This document shows positions 23,289 to 31,276 of a stretch of DNA of 49,599 nt, in pieces. Source of the stretch: DASXRU01 sp039933315 (GTDB lineage Bacteria; Acidobacteriota; Blastocatellia; Pyrinomonadales; Pyrinomonadaceae). Numbering within the stretch: position 1 is the first letter of the stretch; each line of letters begins with the position of its first letter. The position numbers were made by a program, and so were the translations under genes. Location: positions 1 through 49,599 of the forward strand of contig JBDTOI010000010.1 in assembly GCA_039933315.1 (NCBI GenBank). Reading direction: 5' to 3'. The notes beneath the pieces are model-generated. The model did not search any database. It was not told where the DNA came from and was given only the letters and a program-made list of their open reading frames with translations.

Positions 23289-24554
23289 ATGACCACCATC
23301 GAATTAGGATACGGTGCGAACTCGATTGCCTTTGAGTACGACGAAGCCCGGTTCGAACTTTTAGTCCCTGGCGAGTGGCCCACAGGTCCCTTGTCGGATT
23401 CGGAGATCGGCGATGCCTTCGAGAATCCTATTGAGTCGCCAGTCCTGGAAGACATCGTGGCTGCCGGTGACTCTGTCTTAATCGTTGTCTCGGACGCAAC
23501 GCGGGCCACGGCTAGTGCACAAGTTGTTAACCTTTTGGTACGCCGGCTCATTCAAGCGGGCGTTAGCCCAAGTGACCTGGCCATTATTTTCGCCACTGGA
23601 ATCCATCGAACACCGACCGATGATGAGAAACGGGAACTGCTGACGCCATTCATCGCGCAGAGAATTCGGACAATCCAGCATAACGCGTCTGACCAGTCGC
23701 AACTTGTTAGATTGGGGGAAACCGAGCGTGGTACCCCTATCGAAGTCAATCGGGCGCTCAAAGATCATTCGCATGTAATCCTCACCGGGGCGGTTGGTTT
23801 TCATTACTTTGCCGGGTTCACCGGCGGTCGAAAGTCGGTCTGTCCCGGACTTGCCTCGGCGCAGACGATCGAGGCCACGCACATGTTGGCCCTCGATTTT
23901 GCTAGTGGTGGCAGACGTGCAGGAGTGGCCGCTGGCCAGCTCGAAGGGAATCCAGTTCACGAGGAATGTGAGCGAGTGACGGAATTGATTGCCCCTTCGT
24001 TTCTCATCAATACGGTTGTGGATGAACGCGGAAGGGCGCGGAGAGTCTTTGCGGGAAACTGGCGCGCGGCGCATCGTCGGGCCTGCGAGGAGTACGCCAG
24101 GTGGCACTCGCAAAAGATTGAGCAAAAGCGAGCCGTGGTCGTGGTGAGCTGTGGGGGCTCGCCTTACGATATCAATTTGATTCAGGCGCACAAAGCGCTC
24201 GACATGGCCGCTCACGCGTGTATCGCCGGCGGGTTAATAGTGTTGTTGGCCGAATGCGCTGATGGTTTAGGCCGTGCAGATTTCCTGAAGTGGTTTGAGT
24301 GTCCCGATTCTCGAGCCCTGGAGCAACGTTTGTGCGAGACCTATGAAGTTAACGGACAAACTGCCTGGGCACTGCTTACCAAGACCGAACAATTTCGTGT
24401 TCGTATAATCTCAAAGGTGGCGGACGCCGACGTGCAGCGAATGAGGATGATTCCGGCACGCACTCTGAAGGAAGCGCTGGCTGATGTTCCTCCGGGCACT
24501 ATTGGTTATCTGATGCCGCGCGGTGCTGCCGTCTTGCCGATAACGATAAATTGA
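23289..24554 (+). CDS. LarA-family nickel-pincer-dependent racemase
   Basis: A 421-residue enzyme of the lactate racemase (LarA) family, which uses a nickel pincer nucleotide covalently bound to Lys. All key LarA residues appear at matching spacing: D69 and R72 (SDATR), H106 (GIHR), H172, K182 (GFHYFAGFTGGRKS) and H198 (ATH), plus the Q-x-x-K pair in LIQAHKALD. It should be active on a 2-hydroxy acid; the exact substrate in this subfamily is open. ATG 23289 is preferred because AGGTGA lies upstream and MTTIELGYG starts the conserved fold; ATG 23256 overlaps the TrpF-like stop. The cofactor genes larB, larC and larE are not in the window. Confidence 0.88.
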   Translation: MTTIELGYGANSIAFEYDEARFELLVPGEWPTGPLSDSEIGDAFENPIESPVLEDIVAAGDSVLIVVSDATRATASAQVVNLLVRRLIQAGVSPSDLAIIFATGIHRTPTDDEKRELLTPFIAQRIRTIQHNASDQSQLVRLGETERGTPIEVNRALKDHSHVILTGAVGFHYFAGFTGGRKSVCPGLASAQTIEATHMLALDFASGGRRAGVAAGQLEGNPVHEECERVTELIAPSFLINTVVDERGRARRVFAGNWRAAHRRACEEYARWHSQKIEQKRAVVVVSCGGSPYDINLIQAHKALDMAAHACIAGGLIVLLAECADGLGRADFLKWFECPDSRALEQRLCETYEVNGQTAWALLTKTEQFRVRIISKVADADVQRMRMIPARTLKEALADVPPGTIGYLMPRGAAVLPITIN

Positions 24555-24621
24555 TTTGAAAGACCCGTGGCATTAGAATCCTGATGCTTTAAGGCAGGCA
24601 ACCTAAGTACTTCAACATTCG

Positions 24622-24652
24622 CTGTCAGACACGACAGATTTCATAGTCTGTC
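24622..24652 (+). promoter_or_regulatory. Two mutually exclusive hairpins in the leader of the secreted protein gene
   Basis: CTGTC (24622-24626) can pair with GACAG (24633-24637), and GACAGA (24633-24638) can instead pair with TCTGTC (24647-24652). The two helices share GACAG, so only one can form. A strong AAAAGGAG and the GTG start follow 12-25 nt later. The stems are short and could be chance. Confidence 0.25.
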
Positions 24653-24677
24653 CTGTTTCCCTCAAAAGGAGTCAACC

Positions 24678-25301
24678 GTGAATCTCAAGCTCATCAGTGC
24701 CGGTATCATGATTACCCTGTTCTTTGCCGCGAGCTTCGCCCAGCAATCGGCATCCTCCGATTCGAATGAACGACGAGCGGCCTTGACGGAACCGACCGCG
24801 GCCTTTGACGCGCGGGGAACAACTGCGCTCGAAGGACGGTTGCTTACTACCATGCTTAACGGGGCGATGGATTCTCCTGTTACAAACGTCCGGTTGGTGA
24901 TTAGAAATGTCGGCAGCGCCTACTATACGTATGTCTCCGGCTGGGCCACCTTCTACGCCGCTGACGGCGTTCGTTGTGGTGAAGGCCTGTTTAAGCTGGA
25001 TGCTCTCGCGCCTGGGGAATCAGCCGAGACAGACACCCCGGGACTGCGACTCCGGTGCACGCCGGCAACCTGGCGTATCGTGGCCACGAATCTATTAACC
25101 AGGACGAGCGAGATGGCGAAACCTGACGAGACGGGCCAACTCGAGAGTACGGATAGCCAGGCTGTTCCTGCGTCGATGTCCGCGCCGTCAAATTTCGTGA
25201 TCGCCATCGACGGCGAAGAGCATCCCATACAGCTCAACCATCCCCTGGTAGTGACAATGGGAAACAGGCAGCGACGAATTGTTGTTCGGTCTGCGCCTTA
25301 G
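24678..25301 (+). CDS. Secreted protein of unknown function
   Basis: A 207-residue exported protein. GTG 24678 has AAAAGGAG 7 nt upstream and opens a signal peptide (MNLKLISAGIMITLFFAASFAQQ). The mature part contains a beta-rich segment (VTNVRLVIRNVGSAYYTYVSGWATFYAADGVRCGEG... LRLRCTP) with two Cys that could form a disulphide, then a Ser/Pro-rich linker and a final strand pair. The pattern of a domain describing regulated matter around NVGS...Y resembles beta-sandwich carriers, but I recognise no family. The metallothionein gene follows. Confidence 0.65.
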   Translation: MNLKLISAGIMITLFFAASFAQQSASSDSNERRAALTEPTAAFDARGTTALEGRLLTTMLNGAMDSPVTNVRLVIRNVGSAYYTYVSGWATFYAADGVRCGEGLFKLDALAPGESAETDTPGLRLRCTPATWRIVATNLLTRTSEMAKPDETGQLESTDSQAVPASMSAPSNFVIAIDGEEHPIQLNHPLVVTMGNRQRRIVVRSAP

Positions 25302-25333
25302 CGGTCCTGTGTCCAAACTTGAAACGCGGCGGC

Positions 25334-25362
25334 TTGACCGGTTTTGTGAGGAGGCCTAGCAT
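25334..25362 (+). promoter_or_regulatory. Candidate promoter of the metallothionein gene
   Basis: TTGACC (25334-25339), a 17-nt spacer and TAGCAT (25357-25362) lie about 55 bp before the start. A second promoter downstream (25738) has nearly the same -10, TAGCTT. Confidence 0.45.
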
Positions 25363-25416
25363 CACTTACAAGACCAAACAACTAACTCCCCCGGTTCATT
25401 CGAAAGAGGTACAAAC

Positions 25417-25569
25417 ATGGCAGAAGAACAGGGCGAAAATACATGTGCGCACCCGGCCTGCGGTTGCCTCCCGGAAAAAGGGAGCAAGTACTGTAGCGAA
25501 TACTGCAAAGAGGCGGAGAAGTCGCACGTGACGGAGATCGGGTGCGGGTGCGAGCACGCTGGTTGTTAG
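25417..25569 (+). CDS. Bacterial metallothionein (SmtA/BmtA type)
   Basis: A 50-residue Cys-rich protein starting at ATG 25417 with AGAGG upstream. It has eight Cys (10, 15, 17, 26, 30, 43, 45, 50) and three His (12, 37, 47), in the order TCAHPACGC, YCSEYC, GCGCEHAGC. This is the known pattern of prokaryotic metallothioneins, which hold a Zn4 cluster and buffer zinc or sequester cadmium in the cytosol. The YCSxxC helix-zinc-finger core and the terminal CxC...GC are both intact. No SmtB-like repressor gene adjoins it. A CDF metal exporter lies 3 kb upstream. Confidence 0.88.
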   Translation: MAEEQGENTCAHPACGCLPEKGSKYCSEYCKEAEKSHVTEIGCGCEHAGC

Positions 25570-25737
25570 TATGTCTAGAAGATAGACTGCCCGGCGCACC
25601 TCGGTCCGCATGGAAGTAACGAGAATTCCGGTAACACCTACCTGACAGGCGCAGGGTGAATGTGTGCCTCCGGTCATGATTAAGGTTCGTAACCGGTCCA
25701 CCTCTGTAATCACCAATGCGCGAGAAAATCCGCTGCG

Positions 25738-25766
25738 TTGACATCTGCAAACCTGTTTGCTAGCTT
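25738..25766 (+). promoter_or_regulatory. Promoter with a palindromic operator between -35 and -10
   Basis: TTGACA (25738-25743) and TAGCTT (25761-25766) are 17 nt apart. The spacer is almost entirely a perfect inverted repeat, GCAAAC-CT-GTTTGC (25747-25760). A bound repressor would block RNA polymerase. It lies about 60 bp upstream of the lipoprotein gene at 25828 and downstream of the metallothionein, so it probably controls the Lol-like cluster. Confidence 0.5.
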
Positions 25767-25827
25767 GAACGCCTGTTAGAGGAACCAACAATGCATGTTT
25801 CCAGCTGCCCGGTTTTAACCTTTTTTG

Positions 25828-26892
25828 ATGCTTAAATTCTTCACCGCACGAACAAATTCATCATTCAGGATCGCCCAGACATTTCTTCTGTTTCTGGGCC
25901 TGCTGGCCTCGAGCGGTTGTTTCATACTAGACCGATTCACGCGAAAAGAAATCACCGTACCCGCCCTGTTAAGTCCCCTGGCAGAAGCTAATACAAACCA
26001 ACTGATCGCTGAAATAAACCGCGTGGCCGGAGTGCGATCACTACGAGGCAAGGTGGACATCGAGTTCCAGGACACCTCGTTTGCCACCTCAGGTATTGCC
26101 GAAAAATATCGGGCGGCGGACGGCACAGTGGTACTGCAACGTCCCGGGAAAGTCTTCCTAATCATTCAAGCTCCGTTTATCGCGACTGACATCGCGCGCA
26201 TGACTTCTGACGGCGAGCACTTTCGAGTTGCTGTTTTGCAAGGCAATCAAAAGTATCGCCGCTTCGTAATCGGCACGAATAATGCAACTTATAAAAAGCT
26301 CGCGGTGGAGACTCAACCAAACAGCCAGAGTAATAGCGATAAGAAACGCGCCCGGACCGAAGAAGAAACAGTAAGTGCGCTATCCAATCTGCGGCCACAG
26401 CATTTGACTGATGCCCTTATGATTTTGCCGATAGAACCGCGAGCCGGAACGATCTACTCACGGACCGAGTTCTATCAGGAAGAGAAAGATCCCCGTCAGA
26501 AGTCGAGCAACAAGAGAGTAATGCGGGGCTATTATTTTCTTGATGAACTGGAGGTCGGCGATGGCGGCGCTAGACTTATGCGCCGTTTCTGGTTCGATCG
26601 CGTGGCAGGAATCCGCCTGGCGCGCTTGCAAGCGTTCGATAACAATGGGGTGCTAATTACTGACGTCTCCTACGGGGCTTTGAAGAATTTTGGTGAAGGC
26701 GCAAGTCTGCAGTTGCCTTCAGTTGTGGAGATGACCCGCCCGCAGGATCATTACAAGCTAAGCCTGACTTACCAGGAACCTGAAGCGGCTGTGCTGAATC
26801 ATGAATACCCTGCTGAGACCTTCCTGCTGGAAAACAAGTGGCAGTTGCCAGAGTACGATCTAGATAAGGCAAAGCCTCCCACGGATAAATAA
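25828..26892 (+). CDS. LolB/DUF4292-like outer-membrane lipoprotein
   Basis: A 354-residue lipoprotein. The signal peptide ends in a lipobox LASSGC, so Cys would be acylated. The mature part resembles the LolA/LolB beta-barrel half: VRSLRGKVDIEFQDTSFATSGIAEKYRA... VVLQRPGKVFLIIQAPF, then DGEHFRVAVLQGNQKYRRF. Such proteins bind the acyl chains of lipoproteins at the outer membrane. ATG 25828 is chosen over the TTG one codon upstream. It leads a group with an FtsX-type permease, an ATPase, a small membrane protein and a LolA-like protein. Confidence 0.7.
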   Translation: MLKFFTARTNSSFRIAQTFLLFLGLLASSGCFILDRFTRKEITVPALLSPLAEANTNQLIAEINRVAGVRSLRGKVDIEFQDTSFATSGIAEKYRAADGTVVLQRPGKVFLIIQAPFIATDIARMTSDGEHFRVAVLQGNQKYRRFVIGTNNATYKKLAVETQPNSQSNSDKKRARTEEETVSALSNLRPQHLTDALMILPIEPRAGTIYSRTEFYQEEKDPRQKSSNKRVMRGYYFLDELEVGDGGARLMRRFWFDRVAGIRLARLQAFDNNGVLITDVSYGALKNFGEGASLQLPSVVEMTRPQDHYKLSLTYQEPEAAVLNHEYPAETFLLENKWQLPEYDLDKAKPPTDK

Positions 26893-26967
26893 TCGTAATT
26901 GGTTCAAGCGCTAGATGTTCGTTGCCGGTTATATTAAACTCTGGCAGCGAACACATGGCTTTGCCTT

Positions 26968-28065
26968 ATGAACAACCTTGTAACTGCCAACATTCGACAG
27001 CGACCATTGCGGTCGCTCATCAGCGTCGCCGGCGTGGCGTTGGGCGTGGCGCTGGTGATGCTGTTTACCGGCCTGGCGCGGGGCATGTCGAACGATTTGC
27101 AGCGGCGCTCGTCGAATCTGCGCGCCGAAATTATTTTTACCCGACCGGGAGCGCTCGAGTTGACGAGCTCTTCGGCCAACCTCAGCGACAAATATGTCGA
27201 GAGAGTGCAAAACATCGAAGGCGTCGAAGCCGCGGTTCCCGTCATTCTTTATTTTTTTCAGGGCAACCGGGGATTTGGATTCGAGCAAATAGAAGGCGTG
27301 GACTGGCCGGCCTTCGCCAAGATGAACGATATCCAACTTGTTGAAGGTCGCCCACCCGCCGCTCCTGATGAGGTTGTAGTAGATGTGACGAAGGCGCGGA
27401 ACGGCAACCTCCAACCGGGAAGCGGATTGAACCTTTTTGGTAACAAGCCATACCGCGTGGTGGGGATTTACTCACCGGAATCGGGCGCCCGAGTGAAGAT
27501 CGGCTTTGGCGCGATGCAGGAATTGCTCGAAGCCCCGGGCAAGTGCACCTATATTCTGGTGAAGTGCAAGGAAGGTGTGGACGCCGGGGTGGTCGCGGCC
27601 CGGATCAATTCTGAGCTTCCTGGCAACAAGATTCAGTTCACGCGAGATGTTTTTATCAGCGTTGAGAAAAGTATTCCTTACCTGGGGTTGTTCCTACGCG
27701 TGCTGGTCGGACTAGCGGCAGTAGTGAGCGCGCTGGTTGTGATGCTGGCGATGTACACCACCATCACTGAACGTACTCGCGAAATTGGAATACTCAAAGC
27801 CCTCGGCGCATCACGCGGCTATATCGTCGGCGTAATCGAGAAAGAAGCGCTCCTGATAAGCACGATGGGGCTGGTGGCTGGTCTCATTATTGCGGTTGTA
27901 GCAGGGTTTCTCATCCACCGGGTCTATGGTCTCGTTTTTGAATTCGGCTTGAAGTGGGCAGTTACAGCGGCCGCGATTGGATTGTTGGGTGGAGTCATAG
28001 GGGCTCTGTACCCCGCCGTACGCGCCGCAAATTTGGATGCAGTCAGTGCGCTGGCCTACGAATAG
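26968..28065 (+). CDS. FtsX/MacB-type ABC transporter permease
   Basis: A 365-residue membrane protein with the MacB/LolCE topology: one N-terminal helix (LISVAGVALGVALVMLFTGLARG), a large periplasmic domain (about 50-240), and three C-terminal helices (FLRVLVGLAAVVSALVVML, ISTMGLVAGLIIAVVAGFL, WAVTAAAIGLLGGVIGALYP). The TERTREIGILKALGAS coupling motif that contacts the ATPase is present. Only one permease gene is found, so a homodimer (LolF-like or MacB-like) is inferred. The ATPase gene follows 60 nt later. Confidence 0.88.
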   Translation: MNNLVTANIRQRPLRSLISVAGVALGVALVMLFTGLARGMSNDLQRRSSNLRAEIIFTRPGALELTSSSANLSDKYVERVQNIEGVEAAVPVILYFFQGNRGFGFEQIEGVDWPAFAKMNDIQLVEGRPPAAPDEVVVDVTKARNGNLQPGSGLNLFGNKPYRVVGIYSPESGARVKIGFGAMQELLEAPGKCTYILVKCKEGVDAGVVAARINSELPGNKIQFTRDVFISVEKSIPYLGLFLRVLVGLAAVVSALVVMLAMYTTITERTREIGILKALGASRGYIVGVIEKEALLISTMGLVAGLIIAVVAGFLIHRVYGLVFEFGLKWAVTAAAIGLLGGVIGALYPAVRAANLDAVSALAYE

Positions 28066-28125
28066 GTGGCGCAGGCAAAACGTGACAAGAGGAAGCTTTT
28101 TGTTTCTCAACGTCACCAGTGTTAG

Positions 28126-28818
28126 ATGCGAACGATCCTCAAAGCAGAGAACCTCGAAAAGGTTTATCAGATCGGCAAGGTCGACGTGCCGGCGTTGCGC
28201 GGAGTGTCGCTTGACGTTCAGGAAGGTGAGTTTGTCGCCATTATGGGACCTTCCGGATGTGGCAAATCAACTCTGCTGCATTTAATTGGAGGCCTGCTGA
28301 CGCCCACGCGGGGACGCATTGTGATCGAAGGCGAGGACATGACCGCCGCGTCAGATTCCAAGCGAACCGACATCCGTCGGCGCAAGATTGGTTTTGTCTT
28401 TCAACGTTTCAATCTTTTTCCCACTTTGACTGCTGAAGGGAATTTGCTGCTGGCGGAGCGAATTCACGGCAACGGCGCTGACGATCCGGAAAGACGCCGG
28501 GAAGTGCTTCGCCTCTTGCGGCTGGAAGACAAAATGCATCATAAGCCGCTTGAGCTATCCGGCGGTGAGCAACAAAGAGTGGCCCTGGCCCGAGCTGTGG
28601 TGACGCGACCGACAATAATTCTGGCCGACGAACCAACCGGGAACCTTGACTCAGAGAATTCCACCATTGTTCTCAACATGTTCCAGGAGCTCAATTACCG
28701 GTTTAACCAGACAATAATAATGATCACGCACAACCCCGAGGCGGCAGCGATGTGCCGGCGGATCGTGCAGATGCGCGACGGCCTGATTGTAGAACCCACA
28801 GTTACAGTGCAAATGTGA
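28126..28818 (+). CDS. ABC transporter ATPase, LolD/MacB family
   Basis: A 230-residue ATPase. Walker A GPSGCGKST, the Q-loop VFQRFNLFPTLTAEGN, signature LSGGEQQRVALARAV, Walker B IILADEPTGNLDS and H-loop MITHN are complete. The QRFNLxP and DEPTGNLDS forms are typical of mechanotransmission ABC systems (LolD, MacB, FtsE) that work on the periplasmic side without moving substrate across the membrane. It pairs with the upstream FtsX-type permease. Confidence 0.92.
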   Translation: MRTILKAENLEKVYQIGKVDVPALRGVSLDVQEGEFVAIMGPSGCGKSTLLHLIGGLLTPTRGRIVIEGEDMTAASDSKRTDIRRRKIGFVFQRFNLFPTLTAEGNLLLAERIHGNGADDPERRREVLRLLRLEDKMHHKPLELSGGEQQRVALARAVVTRPTIILADEPTGNLDSENSTIVLNMFQELNYRFNQTIIMITHNPEAAAMCRRIVQMRDGLIVEPTVTVQM

Positions 28819-28896
28819 AAGTGACGTCCCCCTCGCCAATTACCGCAGCGAGGGCGGCACTCATCTTGCTAGGAATTGAACAGGCGGCCAACGTAA

Positions 28897-29238
28897 ATGA
28901 ACTACATTTGGCGCATTCTTAAGAACGTGTTTTTGTGGTCATATGAGCGGACAACGTGGCAATGGGACGTTTTATGCGTGCTAATCCTCGTATTTATCTT
29001 TTTGACCCCTAAGACATGGTTCGAAACCGGCGAACTTGGACATTCCCAGCGGCATCAAAGCACGGTCGCTACGACTTTGCTTATGACACCCGATGTTGTT
29101 GGAAATGAAGTAGATAGTAGCAGTATTGAGCGCCGAGTGCGGTCTATTACGGGTCGCTCTGACGCAGTAGTTACGGCAGTGCGCCGCAAGCTGGATGCGC
29201 AGGGTCGCCTGACAGTATATGAGGTTGACATCAGGTAG
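28897..29238 (+). CDS. Small single-span membrane protein, unknown
   Basis: A 113-residue protein with one membrane helix (WDVLCVLILVFIFLTP, about 23-38), flanked by WRILKNVFLWSYERTTWQ before and a soluble C-terminal part (EVDSSSIERRVRSITGRSDAVVTAVRRKL). I recognise no family, though the aromatic N-terminal motif looks conserved in character. Its last codons contain the -35 box of the next gene. Position suggests a part in the lipoprotein-handling group. Confidence 0.6.
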   Translation: MNYIWRILKNVFLWSYERTTWQWDVLCVLILVFIFLTPKTWFETGELGHSQRHQSTVATTLLMTPDVVGNEVDSSSIERRVRSITGRSDAVVTAVRRKLDAQGRLTVYEVDIR

Positions 29239-29252
29239 CTATACCTTATAAT
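29225..29252 (+). promoter_or_regulatory. Near-perfect sigma-70 promoter of the LolA-like gene
   Basis: TTGACA (29225-29230), a 16-nt spacer, and a perfect TATAAT (29247-29252). The -35 box lies inside the last codons of the preceding gene. Transcription should start near 29258-29260, just before the hairpin at 29268. Confidence 0.8.
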
Positions 29253-29267
29253 TGCACGGTTTCCCAG

Positions 29268-29294
29268 GGGACTCCGGAGTCGGAGCCCTTTTTT
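29268..29294 (+). terminator. Terminator-like hairpin in the LolA leader (possible attenuator)
   Basis: GGG-A-CTCC (29268-29275) can pair with GGAG-CCC (29282-29288) around GGAGTC, followed by TTTTTT ending at 29294. It sits about 10 nt after the inferred start of transcription and just before GAGGAG and ATG 29311. It may end the upstream transcript, or act as an attenuator or a 5' stabilising hairpin. Confidence 0.6.
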
Positions 29295-29310
29295 ATAGAG
29301 GAGTTCGATA

Positions 29311-30003
29311 ATGAAGAAATTTGTTCCCCTTGCCCTTGCGGCGCTTTTAGCCGTGTCGGCAATTAGTTTCCCCTCCAGTGGTTACGCGCAGAGTGCGGGT
29401 CTGGTAAGTTCGGTGATGAGCCGTATGCGGCGTCATCAAAAAAACATGAAGTCCTTGCGCGCCAACATCAACATGGAGAAATACAACGCGCAGCTTCGTT
29501 ATAGCGATAAGTATCAGGGAGCCATACTGTACATTCCCGGAGCCGGAAGGAGCGCTTTTGTGCGCATCGAGTGGCAGAAGCCGCAGCACGAGATTCTGAC
29601 CGTTGCTAAAGGGCGATACCAGGCTTACCGTCCCCGACTGAACATAGTTTACGAGGGCAGTGCGGAGTCGAATCGTAATAAAGCGGGCGGGGCGCTGGAA
29701 CTCATGAACATGTCGAGCGCGCAGTTGCAGTCCAGATTCGAGCAGATTCAGGATGCCCGCGAAGAAACTCTCTGGGGCGGTGTGCAAACGACGCACTTAA
29801 AGGTGGTTCCCAAGGGCGCTGCGAGCTACAAATATGCTGAGGTCTGGGTCGACGGCGAAGGCATGCCCGTTCAGACAAAGATAGTAGAGAAGAATGACGA
29901 TGCGACCACAGTACGTCTGACCAACATGCAAAAGAACGCGCCTATCTCCATGGATGAGTTTACGCTGAAATTGGATTCGAGCGTTAAGAGGGTTAAGGGT
30001 TAA
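29311..30003 (+). CDS. LolA-like periplasmic lipoprotein carrier
   Basis: A 230-residue exported protein. After a signal peptide (KKFVPLALAALLAVSAISF... GYAQ), the mature part shows the LolA pattern: MRRHQKNMKSLRANINMEKYNAQLRYSDKYQGAILYIPG... AFVRIEWQKPQHEILTVAKGRYQAYRP, and later GMPVQTKIVEKNDDATTVRLTNM. LolA shuttles lipoproteins from the inner to the outer membrane. It has its own strong promoter with GAGGAG before ATG 29311. With the permease, ATPase and lipoprotein upstream it suggests a complete Lol-like route. Confidence 0.78.
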   Translation: MKKFVPLALAALLAVSAISFPSSGYAQSAGLVSSVMSRMRRHQKNMKSLRANINMEKYNAQLRYSDKYQGAILYIPGAGRSAFVRIEWQKPQHEILTVAKGRYQAYRPRLNIVYEGSAESNRNKAGGALELMNMSSAQLQSRFEQIQDAREETLWGGVQTTHLKVVPKGAASYKYAEVWVDGEGMPVQTKIVEKNDDATTVRLTNMQKNAPISMDEFTLKLDSSVKRVKG

Positions 30004-30033
30004 GACGCATCAGAGTTAACGCGTATTTGAGCG

Positions 30034-30069
30034 AAGGGCTCTGGCTACTAGCGGAGCCCTTTGTTATTT
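30034..30069 (+). terminator. Terminator of the LolA-like gene
   Basis: AAGGGCTC (30034-30041) pairs with GAGCCCTT (30054-30061), 8 bp with a 12-nt loop, then TGTTATTT. A moderate intrinsic terminator. Confidence 0.75.
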
Positions 30070-30192
30070 CTGAGGGTGCTGCGTTCTTGCCTTTGGGTGC
30101 TCGCCTCGCATATCCTTCGCTTAATCCAATGTCTGCGTTCTGCGGCGGAGTCCAACCAGACCGCCTGCCAAAGACCTCAGTGATACCGGGAC

Positions 30193-31209
30193 ATGAAGAA
30201 AAGTAAGTTCTTAAAGCGTAAATTCCGCGAGGCGGCTTTTATCTCTCGCGGGCTGTTGTCGTCCAAACATCCGGTCCTGGCCCACATTATCCCCATGCGG
30301 CGCTGTAACCTGGCATGCGGCTATTGCAACGAATACGATCACACTTCGTCACCCGTGCCGCTCGATCTGATGAAGGCGCGGCTGGACAAGCTGGCTGAGC
30401 TGCGCACTTCGGTTATTACGATCTCCGGCGGCGAACCGATGATGCATCCGCAGTTGGATGAAATCATTGCTCACATACGCTCTTATGGGATGCTGGCGGG
30501 GCTGATCTCGAATGGGTATTACTTCACCCCGGATCGGATCAAGCGGCTTAATAAGGTCGGCCTTGAGTACTTGCAGATCAGTATCGATAACGTCGATCCG
30601 GATGCAGTTTCACGCAAGAGCCTGCGAGTCTTGGATAAGAAGCTGCGCTTCCTTTCCGAGTACGCTGAATTCCACGTCAACATTAACTCCGTTATCGGCG
30701 GGGGAATACAGAACCCGGATGATGCCCTAACAGTGGCGCGTCGCGCCGTCGAGCTGGGTTTTTCAACGACAGTCGGCGTAATTCACGACAACGATGGAAC
30801 GTTGAAGCCGCTCTCTGACAAGGAAAAAGACATCTTTCAACAGGTCAAGAAACTTGGCAACAAGGACCACGCTCGCCTCAACTGGTTTCAGGACAGCATC
30901 GCTGAAGGCAAGCCTTACAACTGGCGCTGCCGCGCCGGCGCCCGCTACCTCTATATCTGCGAGGAGGGACTGGTACACTGGTGCTCGCAGCAACGCGGTT
31001 ATCCGGGAATTCCTCTGGCCGATTACACGATGGAAGACTTTTTCCGGGAATACAATACGGAGAAGTGGTGCGCCCCGACCTGCACCCTGCAGTGCGTGCA
31101 TCAGGTGGCCATCCTCGACAACTGGCGTGACCCGCAGCAGGCACTCGGTGCGACCGGGCCAGCCACTGCCCTGAAGGATACTATTCAGGAAGTACTGCGC
31201 GCTGAGTAA
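30193..31209 (+). CDS. Radical SAM protein with C-terminal SPASM-like cysteines
   Basis: A 338-residue enzyme. The radical SAM cluster motif C38-x3-C42-x2-C45 is in MRRCNLACGYCNEYD; TISGGEPMMHP and LISNGYY are the SAM-binding GGE and NG motifs. The C-terminal region has further Cys (WRCRAGARYLYICEEGLVHWC, then CAPTCTLQCVHQ), in the manner of SPASM or twitch domains that bind extra clusters. Such proteins modify peptides or other cofactors; the target is unknown. No short precursor-peptide gene is visible next to it, but a strongly basic N-terminus is present. It converges on rfaE1. Confidence 0.82.
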   Translation: MKKSKFLKRKFREAAFISRGLLSSKHPVLAHIIPMRRCNLACGYCNEYDHTSSPVPLDLMKARLDKLAELRTSVITISGGEPMMHPQLDEIIAHIRSYGMLAGLISNGYYFTPDRIKRLNKVGLEYLQISIDNVDPDAVSRKSLRVLDKKLRFLSEYAEFHVNINSVIGGGIQNPDDALTVARRAVELGFSTTVGVIHDNDGTLKPLSDKEKDIFQQVKKLGNKDHARLNWFQDSIAEGKPYNWRCRAGARYLYICEEGLVHWCSQQRGYPGIPLADYTMEDFFREYNTEKWCAPTCTLQCVHQVAILDNWRDPQQALGATGPATALKDTIQEVLRAE

Positions 31210-31276
31210 CAGAACCTTCCGGCCAGGCTTCTATCCCAGTTTTCATCACCGACCTCGAACCTCGCGCCACTCAGTC

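Noticed and set aside
23478..24215. Minus-strand frame of 245 codons
   Set aside because: It is antisense to the conserved core of the LarA gene, whose catalytic residues are all intact on the plus strand.
26929..27414. Minus-strand frame of 161 codons
   Set aside because: Antisense to the FtsX-type permease, which has complete topology and coupling motif on the plus strand.
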